NCBI GenBank assembly: GCA_964488675.1
Contig: CAZAWA010000038.1
Span: 1 to 18,417, forward strand
Source: QZKY01 sp964488675
Lineage (GTDB): Bacteria > Pseudomonadota > Gammaproteobacteria > Burkholderiales > Burkholderiaceae_D
Direction of reading: 5' to 3'
Length of the DNA: 18,417 nt
Both the position numbers and the translations under genes were made by a program. Under the pieces are notes generated by a model. The model ran no database searches, was not told the origin of the DNA, and saw only the letters and a list, made by a program, of their open reading frames with translations. The stretch's first letter is position 1; every line of letters starts with the position of its first letter. Below, one piece after another: positions 1-6,739 of the stretch.

Positions 1-422
1 CCCTGGTTCGCCTTGTAGTAGTCGGGCTGGCACGCAGTCATTTCGCGCGACCAGTCGATCGCCAGGCCCATCGAATCCATCTGTGCGCGCATGTGCCCGA
101 TGTTGGAGTAGGTCCATTCGGCTGGCGGCACTTTGTTTGCCATTGCGGCGTTTTCTGCCGGCATGCCGAACGCGTCCCAGCCCATCGGCATCAGCACATT
201 GTAGCCATTCATCCGCAGATAGCGGTACATCACATCGTTGATGGTGTAGTTGCGCACATGTCCCATGTGCAGGCGGCCCGACGGGTAGGGCAGCATCGAG
301 CAGGCGTAAAACTTGCCTTTCGGGAAGCGCGGATCGTTTTCGACCGCCTTGTACGCGTCGGTGGCTTTCCAGTGATCTTGCGCCGATTTTTCGACGGCGG
401 CCGGGCTGTATTTGTCTTGCAT
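1..422 (-). CDS. leuS: Leucine-tRNA ligase, N-terminal part (cut by window edge)
   Basis: Leucyl-tRNA synthetase charges tRNA-Leu with leucine in the cytoplasm. Only the first 140 codons lie in the window; the gene runs off the left edge without a stop. The ATG is at 422-420 and the protein begins MQDKYSPAAVEKSAQDHW, the usual start of bacterial LeuRS. The class I signature appears as HMGH at residues 52-55 inside YPSGRLHMGHVRNYT, followed by the conserved GWDAFGMPAENAA segment. It lies 84 bp downstream of exbD on the same strand. A perfect -10 hexamer in that gap suggests a promoter of its own. The identification is certain from sequence pattern; only the missing C-terminal part is unseen. 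Confidence 0.97.
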   Translation of the reverse strand, partial: MQDKYSPAAVEKSAQDHWKATDAYKAVENDPRFPKGKFYACSMLPYPSGRLHMGHVRNYTINDVMYRYLRMNGYNVLMPMGWDAFGMPAENAAMANKVPPAEWTYSNIGHMRAQMDSMGLAIDWSREMTACQPDYYKANQ

Positions 423-454
423 GACAGCAAATTAAATGTTGGGGTTAATCCGGC

Positions 455-460
455 ATTATA
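455..460 (-). promoter_or_regulatory. Candidate -10 box for leuS
   Basis: On the minus strand this reads TATAAT, a perfect sigma-70 -10 hexamer, 32 bases before the leuS ATG and just after the exbD stop. No good -35 hexamer is seen at 16-18 bp, so it is only a candidate. Confidence 0.4.
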
Positions 461-506
461 CCGGCGACACCCACTGGAACAGGCGCAATCGTGTTGTCTC
501 GATTGG

Positions 507-938
507 CTATTTTTTGGGCGGCGATTCCTTGGGTTCGGTCACGAAGCCGATCTTGGTCAGGCCATTGGATTGGGCTGCTGACATGACCTGCGCGATGGTC
601 TCGTAGCGGGTTTCCTTGTCGGCGCGCAGTTGCAGCTCGGGCATCGGGGATTTTTGTGCCGCCGCAGCCAGTTTGCTGTTCAGTTCCGGTGACGCAATTT
701 CGTCGTTATTCCAGAAAATTTTGCCTTGTCCGTTGACCGACAGCGATATCGTGTCCGGCTTTTCCGGCGCGGGAGCAGATTGCGCTTGCGGCAAGTCGAG
801 CTTGATGGCGTGCGTGAACAGGGGGGCGGTAATGATGAAAATCACCAGCAGCACCAGCATCACATCCACCATCGGCGTGACATTGATCTCGGACATCAGT
901 TTTGGGTGCTTGTCGTCGCTGAATCCGCCGAATGCCAT
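507..938 (-). CDS. exbD: ExbD/TolR-family proton-channel subunit
   Basis: This is the small inner-membrane partner of ExbB in the proton-motive-force-driven complex that energises TonB. The 143 residues fit the family. A short cytoplasmic N-terminus leads to SEINVTPMVDVMLVLLVIFI, with the single membrane segment at about residues 23-43. Asp25 lies in this segment and matches the essential proton-pathway aspartate of E. coli ExbD. The rest is a periplasmic domain of about 100 residues ending in a Lys/Pro-rich tail. The ATG at 938 follows exbB by 15 bp and has an AAAGGGA ribosome binding site. ExbD and TolR cannot be told apart by sequence alone; the tonB gene just upstream favours ExbD. Confidence 0.92.
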   Translation of the reverse strand: MAFGGFSDDKHPKLMSEINVTPMVDVMLVLLVIFIITAPLFTHAIKLDLPQAQSAPAPEKPDTISLSVNGQGKIFWNNDEIASPELNSKLAAAAQKSPMPELQLRADKETRYETIAQVMSAAQSNGLTKIGFVTEPKESPPKK

Positions 939-953
939 GGTCGTCCCTTTCGC

Positions 954-1655
954 CTATTTGCCGACGCGTGCGCCGGCGGTCAGATGGGCGTGCAAGTCAT
1001 GCGCAAAGCCGTCCAGTTCTGCCAGCGTGATCCGGTTGATGCGGGTAAAGGCGTTGTAGGCAAGGACGGCGGGAATGGCGACCAACAGACCGAGCGCTGT
1101 CATGATGAGCGCCTCACCGACCGGGCCGGCAACCTTGTCAATTTGCATGATGCCGGCAAATGCGATGGCGGTCAGAGCGTGGTAAATGCCCCAGACGGTG
1201 CCGAACAGGCCGATGAAAGGGGCGGTTGATCCGACGGAGGCGAGCAGCGTCAGGCCTTTTTCAAGGCGCGCCGATACCCGGTTGATTTCCTGCCGCAGCG
1301 TTCGCGTAATCAATTCGCCGGGGTCCGCCTCGGTGTTGAGCGAGGGTACTGTCCCGGCGTTTTTTCGGATGTGCGCGGCCTCCACGCCTTGCACGGCCAT
1401 GGGCGCGAAAACCTTTTCACTGTCCGCGTTCTTGAGCAGGCTGATGGCGTCCTCGAGATTGGCCGCTTTCCAGAAGCCCTCCAGGGCGCTCGCGCTTTTG
1501 CGCATGCGCCACGCGCTCCACGCCTTGGACAGGATGTAGTACCAGCTGGCAACCGACATCAGCAGCAGCACATACGCAACCGCGTGGGTGATGGCATCGC
1601 TTTGCGCCCAGTAGTGCGCCAGTCCGGGTGCCTGATTCGCAAGTGTAGGGTTCAT
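954..1655 (-). CDS. exbB: ExbB/TolQ/MotA-family proton-channel protein
   Basis: This is the multi-pass inner-membrane subunit that forms the proton channel with ExbD. With the ATG at 1655 the product has 233 residues. There are three membrane segments, near residues 24-45, 134-158 and 179-203. The second carries VGSTAPFIGLFGTVWGI, with the conserved Thr at 144. The third carries PVGEALIMTALGLLVAIPA, with the family Glu at 181 (E. coli Glu176 equivalent). An in-frame TTG at 1679 overlaps the tonB stop codon and would add eight residues. Neither start has a clear Shine-Dalgarno sequence, so the start is uncertain. The gene sits between tonB and exbD, which supports Exb over Tol. Confidence 0.92.
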   Translation of the reverse strand: MNPTLANQAPGLAHYWAQSDAITHAVAYVLLLMSVASWYYILSKAWSAWRMRKSASALEGFWKAANLEDAISLLKNADSEKVFAPMAVQGVEAAHIRKNAGTVPSLNTEADPGELITRTLRQEINRVSARLEKGLTLLASVGSTAPFIGLFGTVWGIYHALTAIAFAGIMQIDKVAGPVGEALIMTALGLLVAIPAVLAYNAFTRINRITLAELDGFAHDLHAHLTAGARVGK

Positions 1656-1675
1656 GTTCGTGTGGGAGGGGATGA

Positions 1676-2284
1676 TCAATCGTGGAGTTTAAACGGAATG
1701 GCGAGCTGATACCACTCCGAAACGGGTTTATTGTTGACAGAGGCCGGATGGAAGCGCCAGTTCCTCACCGCATTCAGCGCAGATTCGTCCAGAAGCGGAT
1801 AGCCGCTGGATTGTCGAACCCGCACTTCGCCGGCCTTTCCGTCCGCTTTGACCAGGATGTGCAGTTGCACGGTTCCCTGTTCTTCCTGCTTTCGGGAAAG
1901 CAGCGGGTAAACGGGTTTGGCGTTGCTGGCCAAAAAGTCGGCCGGGATCAATACACCCGATTTTTGGGAGGTGCCGGCCAAAGCTGTCGTGGCGGCGGCT
2001 GTTTGGCTGCTGTTTGTTGCTTCGGGAGCGCTTTTTTGCGTGGCTGCCTCGATGGTGCTGTGTCGTGCGGACTCTGGCTTTCGCTTTGCTGGCAGGCCAG
2101 AATCCGCGGCAGTTTCGATTGAGGCGTGTCGTGCAGACACATCGGAAGGGGTGCCAGAAAGCATCACGACTTCAAGCGGGCTGTGCCCCGGTCGTGCGAC
2201 CGGCTGGCCGGGTGCCAGATGGATCAGGGCACCGACGGTTGCGGTATGCAGCAACAGTGTTGCGCCAATGGCCGCCGGTTTCAT
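1676..2284 (-). CDS. tonB: Energy transducer TonB
   Basis: TonB spans the periplasm and passes inner-membrane energy to TonB-dependent outer-membrane receptors. The 202-residue product has an N-terminal membrane anchor at about residues 5-24. His13 sits where E. coli TonB has its essential His20. The C-terminal TonB fold covers about 112-202: VYPLLSR (125-131), a GTVQLHILVKADGK strand, SSGYPLLDESAL (159-170) and NAVRNWRFHPA. The linker (about 30-110) is Ser/Thr/Ala-rich, not the usual Pro-Lys/Pro-Glu spacer, and repeats SARHxxIEA. An AAAGG ribosome binding site precedes the ATG. A five-codon mini-ORF (MAKGA) from the dapB-tonB gap overlaps that ATG. No separate promoter or Fur box was seen, so it is probably co-transcribed from bamE-dapB. 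Confidence 0.9.
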   Translation of the reverse strand: MKPAAIGATLLLHTATVGALIHLAPGQPVARPGHSPLEVVMLSGTPSDVSARHASIETAADSGLPAKRKPESARHSTIEAATQKSAPEATNSSQTAAATTALAGTSQKSGVLIPADFLASNAKPVYPLLSRKQEEQGTVQLHILVKADGKAGEVRVRQSSGYPLLDESALNAVRNWRFHPASVNNKPVSEWYQLAIPFKLHD

Positions 2285-2320
2285 GCGCCTTTAGCCATGG
2301 TTTGCGGCCTGTCGGGAAGG

Positions 2321-3127
2321 CTAGCGCAGCCCGAGTACATCCTGCATGTCATACAGGCCGGTTGTCTTGTCTGCCAGAAAGCGGGCAGCCCGCAGGCTTC
2401 CATGCGCATAACTGACGCGACTGGAGGACTTGTGCGAGATCTCGATGCGCTCGCCGGTGCCGGCGAACAGCACTGTATGGTCGCCGACGATGTCGCCGCC
2501 GCGAATGGTGGTAAAGCCGATGGATGAAGGTTCGCGTTCGCCGGTGATGCCCTCCCTGGCATATACCGCGCATTGCTTGAGGTCACGGCCGAGGGCTTCG
2601 GCGATGACTTCGCCCATTTTCAGCGCGGTGCCGGACGGCGCATCAATCTTGTGCCGGTGGTGCGCCTCGATGATTTCGATGTCATAGCCGGTCGAGAAGT
2701 TTTTTGCCGCCATTTCCAGCAGTTTCAGCGTGACATTGACGCCGACGCTCATGTTGGGCGCAAAAACAATCGCCGTTTTCTTTGCCGCTTCAGCGATGGC
2801 GGCTTTGCCGGCCTCATCGAAACCGGTGGTGCCGATGATCATCTTGATGCCATGGCTGGCGCAATATTTCAGGTGTTCCAGCGTGCCTTCTGGGCGGGTG
2901 AAATCGATCAGATAGTCCGCATTGGCCAGACCCTTGGCGAGTTCGCTTTCGATGGCGACGCCAGACGGGAAGCCGAGGAATTGAGAGGCGTCCGTGCCGA
3001 TCCCGGGCGACGAACCCAGATCCAGCGCGCCGACCAAAGTGGCATCCGGTGCCTGAGTGATGGCTTCAATGAGCATGCGACCCATGCGGCCGCTGGCGCC
3101 GACAACGGCGATTTTCATAGCGTTCAT
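2321..3127 (-). CDS. dapB: 4-hydroxy-tetrahydrodipicolinate reductase
   Basis: DapB reduces 4-hydroxy-tetrahydrodipicolinate with NAD(P)H in the diaminopimelate/lysine pathway in the cytoplasm. At 268 residues it has the family's normal length. The nucleotide-binding glycine motif GASGRMG is at 10-16. The catalytic/substrate segment HHRHKIDAPSGTA is at 156-168, with the conserved His residues and Lys160. The start at 3127 is five bases after the bamE stop, which suggests translational coupling. A second ATG at 3118 would give the common start MKIAVVGASG, and no Shine-Dalgarno sequence decides between them. Function is near certain; the start is not. Confidence 0.96.
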   Translation of the reverse strand: MNAMKIAVVGASGRMGRMLIEAITQAPDATLVGALDLGSSPGIGTDASQFLGFPSGVAIESELAKGLANADYLIDFTRPEGTLEHLKYCASHGIKMIIGTTGFDEAGKAAIAEAAKKTAIVFAPNMSVGVNVTLKLLEMAAKNFSTGYDIEIIEAHHRHKIDAPSGTALKMGEVIAEALGRDLKQCAVYAREGITGEREPSSIGFTTIRGGDIVGDHTVLFAGTGERIEISHKSSSRVSYAHGSLRAARFLADKTTGLYDMQDVLGLR

Positions 3128-3132
3128 GAGTA

Positions 3133-3897
3133 TTATGGTTTCGTGTCTGGTTTGGCTTCTGGTGCCGGCTTTGGTGCTTCCTTGGGTGCTTCCTTGGGTG
3201 GTGCAGGCGGAGAACCGGAAATGTGAGAAATATACTCAACCTCGCCTGGCAATTGCGTGCTCTCGAAGCGCGTGACGCGGTTGTCCTTGAAGAAAATGGT
3301 AAGACGGTTTGTCGTTACCTGACCGTTCGCTTTTTGCAGGCGGAACAGGTAATCCCAGCGGCCCTCATGGAACATGTCTGTCAACAGCGGAACGCCGAGC
3401 AGGAATCGCACTTGTTCCCTGGTCTGGCCCTCCTTGATCTGGGAAGCCATCTCATGTGAAATGAAATTGCCTTGCTGGATGTCCTGCTTGTAAGGGGTGA
3501 AAATGCCCAGCCAGCGCTGCGTGCGACTCGGAGGCGGTGTGTTCAGAACAGCACCAGCTGCGCTTGCGGGTGCTGGCGCGGCTTTGGGTGGCGTGGGCGG
3601 AATTGCTGCCGGTGGTGTTGCTTTTGGTGCAGACGCATCGACTGCCAGGGGCTTGGGTGCCGCTACCGGAACGGGATCTGGCGTCTCGACGGCAGCCGGC
3701 TTGGCCTCGTTAACGGCTGGGGCTTGGGGGGCAGCTTTTGCAGGCGCGTCGGATGCAACGGGTGCCTCCGCCCTGGGCTTGGCCGCAGGTTCGGACATCA
3801 GCGGATTTTTCGAAGCGCACCCTGACAGGATGGCGGCTAGAAGAAGCACGCCGGTCAGGGAGAGCAACGGACGGTTCGAAATAATCGACATGGGCAT
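3133..3897 (-). CDS. bamE: Outer membrane assembly lipoprotein BamE (OmlA/SmpA), expanded
   Basis: BamE is a lipoprotein subunit of the BAM complex that inserts beta-barrel proteins into the outer membrane. A lipoprotein signal ends in the lipobox LSGC, with the lipidated Cys at 27. The BamE domain is near residues 125-225: TPYKQDIQQGNFIS, then IKEGQTREQVRFLLGVPLL, GRWDYLFRLQ and a FFKDNRVTRFES strand. The product is 254 residues against 113 in E. coli. The extra length is a Pro/Ala-rich linker of about 90 residues after the lipid anchor and a Pro/Lys/Glu tail partly built from KEAP repeats. A second ATG at 3891 is an alternative start. The gene is divergent from fur and leads the dapB-tonB-exbBD run. 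Confidence 0.9.
   Translation of the reverse strand: MPMSIISNRPLLSLTGVLLLAAILSGCASKNPLMSEPAAKPRAEAPVASDAPAKAAPQAPAVNEAKPAAVETPDPVPVAAPKPLAVDASAPKATPPAAIPPTPPKAAPAPASAAGAVLNTPPPSRTQRWLGIFTPYKQDIQQGNFISHEMASQIKEGQTREQVRFLLGVPLLTDMFHEGRWDYLFRLQKANGQVTTNRLTIFFKDNRVTRFESTQLPGEVEYISHISGSPPAPPKEAPKEAPKPAPEAKPDTKP
3173..3200. repeat. 12-bp tandem repeat inside the 3' end of bamE
   Basis: The unit GGTGCTTCCTTG occurs twice in tandem at 3173-3184 and 3185-3196, followed by a partial copy (GGTG). It encodes the KEAP-KEAP repeats of the BamE tail, so it is a place where repeat number could change without a frameshift. Confidence 0.8.
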
Positions 3898-3927
3898 GGG
3901 CGTGTTCAGTCAGCGATAGGAATTCAA

Positions 3928-3958
3928 TTGGGCAAGAGTGCCGAAAACGCTATATGAT
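3928..3958 (+). promoter_or_regulatory. Candidate sigma-70 promoter for fur
   Basis: TTGGGC at 3928-3933 could serve as -35. The -10 could be TATATG at 3951-3956 (17-bp spacing) or TATGAT at 3953-3958 (19-bp spacing). The pair lies about 50-80 bases upstream of the fur ATG in the bamE-fur divergent gap. I see no convincing Fur box here. Confidence 0.4.
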
Positions 3959-4009
3959 AAAGCAGTTACAGCGATTGTGAGCAACAACCATTTTTACCTC
4001 CCAAACAAG

Positions 4010-4459
4010 ATGACCGACAATCCATCCGATCTCAAGGCGAGCGGCTTAAAAGCGACCGTGCCCCGGCTGAAAATTCTCGAGATTTTCCAGAACAGCCGGG
4101 TTCGACATCTGGCTGCAGAGGATATATACAAGATACTGCTGGCTGAAAATATGGAAGTGGGACTGGCGACAGTGTACCGGGTTCTTACCCAGTTTGAGCA
4201 GGCCGGCTTGCTCAAAAGAAACTATTTTGAAACCGGAAAGTCGATTTTCGAGCTGAACGAGGGGGAGCACCACGATCACATCGTGTGCCTGGACTGCGGC
4301 TGGGTTGAGGAATTCCATGACAAGGAAATCGAAAAGCGCCAGAAAAAAATCGCTCAGGAGCGCGGATTCGAGATAGTGAATCATTCGCTGGCCCTTTACT
4401 GCCGTTGCACCCGGGAACATTGCGATCATCAGATTTCGCAATCGTCTTCTTCCGACTGA
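4010..4459 (+). CDS. fur: Ferric uptake regulator Fur
   Basis: Fur is the iron-responsive repressor that binds operator DNA when loaded with Fe2+. The 149-residue product begins MTDNPSDLKASGLKATVPRL, the typical betaproteobacterial start. The frame is open 24 codons further upstream, but those residues do not look like Fur. The winged-helix domain (about 1-80) includes LATVYRVLTQFEQAGLL. The metal-binding and dimerisation part has HHDHIVCLDCG at 87-97 and a second cysteine pair, C133 and C138, in CRCTREHC. No clear Shine-Dalgarno precedes the ATG. The gene is divergent from bamE, a conserved arrangement in this group, and thiM follows 25 bp later. Confidence 0.96.
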   Translation: MTDNPSDLKASGLKATVPRLKILEIFQNSRVRHLAAEDIYKILLAENMEVGLATVYRVLTQFEQAGLLKRNYFETGKSIFELNEGEHHDHIVCLDCGWVEEFHDKEIEKRQKKIAQERGFEIVNHSLALYCRCTREHCDHQISQSSSSD

Positions 4460-4484
4460 GCTACCCATAGCCTGGACTCACCGC

Positions 4485-5303
4485 ATGAATTTTGCGTCGT
4501 ACACCTCCCGTTCGCTTGAGGCCATCAGGCAAAGCGCCCCGCTGGTACACAACATCACCAATTTTGTCGTGATGAACAGTTCGGCCAACACCCTGCTGGC
4601 GCTTGGCGCCTCCCCGGTGATGGCGCATTGCCGTGCCGAAGTCGAGGAAATGGTTTCGTTTGCCAGTGCGCTGGTGCTGAATATTGGCACGCTTCAGGAA
4701 GACTGGGTGGAATCCATGATCTGGGCAGCACGGGCAGCAAACCTGAAAGGTATTCCGGTCATTCTGGATCCTGTCGGTGCCGGTGCGACCCGATTGCGAA
4801 CCGAGTCGGCGAAACGAATAGTGGCGGAATGCGCGATAACGGTGTTGCGCGGCAATGCTTCGGAAATATTCTCCCTGGGTTCGGGAGAGGTCAGGACAAG
4901 GGGCGTCGATTCATCCCTCGTTTTTACGGATGACATGGTTGAAGCGGCCGTTATCATGTCCCGGGAAATGAACTGCGTGGTCGCCATTTCCGGTCCGGAG
5001 GACTGCATCACGGATGGCAAGCGAGTCTTTCGTGTGAGCAACGGCCATCCATTGATGACAAAAGTAACTGGGATGGGTTGCGGCTTGTCTGCCGTGGCGG
5101 GTGCCTTTTGCGCGGTTGATCCGGCTGATCCTGCGAAGGCGACCGCAGCAGCATTTGGTCTTTATGGTCTGTGCGGGGATCTGGCGATCGGAATCAGCGA
5201 CAGGCCGGCCAGTTTTTCAACAGCTTTCACTGACCAGCTTTACGCCATTGGCGACAGGCAAATCAGGGATTCTCTCAGGGTGCGGGAAGAAGATTTCCGC
5301 TAG
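4485..5303 (+). CDS. thiM: Hydroxyethylthiazole kinase
   Basis: ThiM phosphorylates 4-methyl-5-(2-hydroxyethyl)thiazole with ATP, a salvage step in thiamin synthesis. At 272 residues it has family length. Recognised motifs are VHNITNFVVMN (21-31), SPVMA (43-47), ILDPVGAGAT (93-102), RGNASE (122-127) and VTGMGC (194-199). Cys199 falls at the position of the active-site cysteine of B. subtilis ThiK. It starts 25 bp after fur, so co-transcription with fur is likely. The usual partners thiD and thiE and a TPP riboswitch are not visible here. The gap is too short to hold a riboswitch, so thiM may answer to fur's promoter instead of thiamin. The downstream nitroreductase gene converges on it. Confidence 0.95.
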   Translation: MNFASYTSRSLEAIRQSAPLVHNITNFVVMNSSANTLLALGASPVMAHCRAEVEEMVSFASALVLNIGTLQEDWVESMIWAARAANLKGIPVILDPVGAGATRLRTESAKRIVAECAITVLRGNASEIFSLGSGEVRTRGVDSSLVFTDDMVEAAVIMSREMNCVVAISGPEDCITDGKRVFRVSNGHPLMTKVTGMGCGLSAVAGAFCAVDPADPAKATAAAFGLYGLCGDLAIGISDRPASFSTAFTDQLYAIGDRQIRDSLRVREEDFR

Positions 5304-5335
5304 CCTGGGGTGTGTTCACACTAAAGCGCTGAATA

Positions 5336-5998
5336 TCAACGCACCCAGAAAATGACTTCTTCGTTGGATTGGCGGGTTTTGGGTGGCTGCGGGGAGACGC
5401 GGAAGCCGAAAGCGACCATGACCGCCAACCCAAATTGATCAAGATCCAGCACGCCGGCATCCGACAGAATTTTTTCGGCGGCTTCCTGGTCGTAACCTTC
5501 AATCGCACAGGAGTCGATGCCTATCATGGCGGCGGCGGTCATCATGTTGCCGAGGGCGATATAGGCTTGCTTGCAGGCCCAGTCAAACAGTGCGCGCGGA
5601 CTTTCCAGCAGGCGCAGGTCATGCTCCTGAAAGGTGCGATAGCGATCCCGTTTTCGCTGTGCCATTTCGTCCGGCAACTTCTGGATGTCGCGCATGAAGT
5701 GCCGGATGAAATCAGAGTCGAAACGCATGTCATTTTTTCGGCACAGTATCGCCACATAATGGCTGGCGGTTGGAAGGTGTCCTTGCGCTCCCCAGGAGGC
5801 CTCCCTCAGCTTGTTGCGCAAGTCCGGGTTTTGAATGACAACGAAGCGCCAGGGTTCAAAGCCGAACGAACTGGGCGAAAGCCGGCCTGCCTCGAGGATG
5901 AGATCAAAATCCTCTGCCGAAATTTTTTTCTCCGCGTCAAATTTTTTGCAGGCGTGGCGAAACTGAAAAGCGCCGATGACATCTTCTCTGGTGATCAT
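5336..5998 (-). CDS. NfsB-type NAD(P)H-dependent nitroreductase-family flavoprotein
   Basis: This is a probable FMN enzyme that transfers hydride from NAD(P)H to quinones or nitro compounds; the natural substrate is unknown. The 220 residues match NfsB/YfkO-type enzymes. FMN-contact motifs are RHACKKFD near residues 14-21 and SPSSFGFEPWRFVVI at 41-55. The C-terminal half has QAYIALGNMMTAAAMIGIDSCAIEG and ends in a short VIFWVR tail. The ATG at 5998 has an AGAGGA ribosome binding site about 9 bases upstream. It lies 45 bp after the CBS-domain gene on the same strand, so the two are likely one operon. It converges on thiM with a 32-bp gap and no clear terminator. Confidence 0.88.
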   Translation of the reverse strand: MITREDVIGAFQFRHACKKFDAEKKISAEDFDLILEAGRLSPSSFGFEPWRFVVIQNPDLRNKLREASWGAQGHLPTASHYVAILCRKNDMRFDSDFIRHFMRDIQKLPDEMAQRKRDRYRTFQEHDLRLLESPRALFDWACKQAYIALGNMMTAAAMIGIDSCAIEGYDQEAAEKILSDAGVLDLDQFGLAVMVAFGFRVSPQPPKTRQSNEEVIFWVR

Positions 5999-6043
5999 GG
6001 TGCGAATCCTCTTGTGTTTATTTGTAAACCGGTGGAGCCAGGA

Positions 6044-6445
6044 CTACTTGAACATGTTTCTGAGTATGTCCCGCCAACTGAGGATGCCCACGGGGCGGAA
6101 ATCATCGTCGACGACGGGAAGGCAGGAGATGCGGTTCTGGTTGAACAGATGGACTGCGTCCTTCACGGTAGCGCTCGCCTTCAGCGTAATCGGTTTGCGG
6201 GTCATGATTTGATGGACGCGCTTGTTGAGCGTGGCGGCATCCTTGTAGGTTTCCGTCATGGTGCCGAGATTCGGACTGAGAGCCTTGAGCAGATCGCGAT
6301 CAGAGACAACGCCAAAGAGCTTTCCTTCCTCAATCACCAGCAAATGATGGAATTTCGAATTCTCAAAAATCTCCTTGACGACCGAGAGTTTGTCATCCAT
6401 TTCGACGGTGACGACCTTCTTGGTCATGATTTCCTGAATAAGCAC
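6044..6445 (-). CDS. Small stand-alone CBS-domain protein
   Basis: The 133-residue protein consists only of two CBS domains, near residues 5-56 and 78-132, each with the IMT-start and a GVVSDRDLL or GILSWRDIL end. Paired CBS domains commonly bind adenine nucleotides and act as energy sensors, but no partner can be assigned here. The start codon is GTG at 6445, supported by a perfect AAGGAGGT Shine-Dalgarno six bases upstream, one of the strongest in the window. It is followed by the NfsB-type nitroreductase 45 bp downstream. A hairpin and an extended -10 promoter lie in the 294-bp gap upstream. The domain call is sure; the biological role is not. Confidence 0.9.
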   Translation of the reverse strand: MLIQEIMTKKVVTVEMDDKLSVVKEIFENSKFHHLLVIEEGKLFGVVSDRDLLKALSPNLGTMTETYKDAATLNKRVHQIMTRKPITLKASATVKDAVHLFNQNRISCLPVVDDDFRPVGILSWRDILRNMFK

Positions 6446-6583
6446 GGCAAACCTCCTTGTTGTTATGGATGGCTCACGACTTCGTCAAGGCGCACGACAA
6501 ACCGCATGTATGTTCTGCGGGACATCCTCTCGTGACAAGCGATCCGGATTGGGATTTAAGCCGCAGTTCCAAATTTGACGAAA

Positions 6584-6601
6584 GCCAAATTGCCATTTGG
6601 C
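6584..6601. repeat. Inverted repeat in the CBS-gene leader
   Basis: GCCAAAT at 6584-6590, loop TGCC, then ATTTGGC at 6595-6601 form a perfect 7-bp stem. An extra CCAAATTTG element lies just below it (from about 6569), and GAC/GTC can extend the stem across a bulge. It could be an operator or RNA hairpin near the 5' end of the CBS transcript, or a terminator for the second nitroreductase gene. The U-tract after it is poor. Confidence 0.5.
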
Positions 6602-6622
6602 GTCTGAAATAAAACTCTGCGC

Positions 6623-6631
6623 AGTATAGCA
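6623..6631 (-). promoter_or_regulatory. Extended -10 promoter for the CBS-nitroreductase unit
   Basis: The minus strand reads TGCTATACT, that is, the extended -10 TGn followed by TATACT. No matching -35 was found, as is common for extended -10 promoters. A start near 6616 would place the inverted repeat at roughly +15 to +32. Confidence 0.4.
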
Positions 6632-6739
6632 ACAAAAATAGAAATATTTCCTTCAATAAACAAGTGGCCGATCCATGTGACAAAGCGCCGTGTGGTTACA
6701 GTGTGGATTATTGCAGCAAAGCAGTTTGTGTTTGACTCT

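Larger units (their letters stand above)
6446..6739. other. 294-bp leader/intergenic region upstream of the CBS gene
   Basis: No convincing gene was seen here. It holds a minus-strand extended -10 box (6623-6631), a perfect 7-bp-arm inverted repeat (6584-6601) and an A/T-rich stretch near 6600-6665. If transcription starts near 6616, the CBS mRNA has a leader of about 170 bases. Confidence 0.6.

Noticed and set aside
3938..4009. 24-residue extension of Fur
   Set aside because: The extra residues overlap the likely promoter. MTDNPSDLKASGLKAT is the usual betaproteobacterial Fur start.
4460..4484. TPP riboswitch before thiM
   Set aside because: The gap is 25 bp, far shorter than the aptamer, and no CTGAGA-type core is present.
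5304..5335. Terminator between thiM and the nitroreductase gene
   Set aside because: Only a 4-bp self-complementary TGTG/CACA with an impossible loop and no U-tract.
5369..6535. 388-codon plus-strand open frame
   Set aside because: It runs antisense across the NfsB-type nitroreductase and the CBS gene, both of which have clear family motifs and ribosome sites. The translation shows no recognisable domain.
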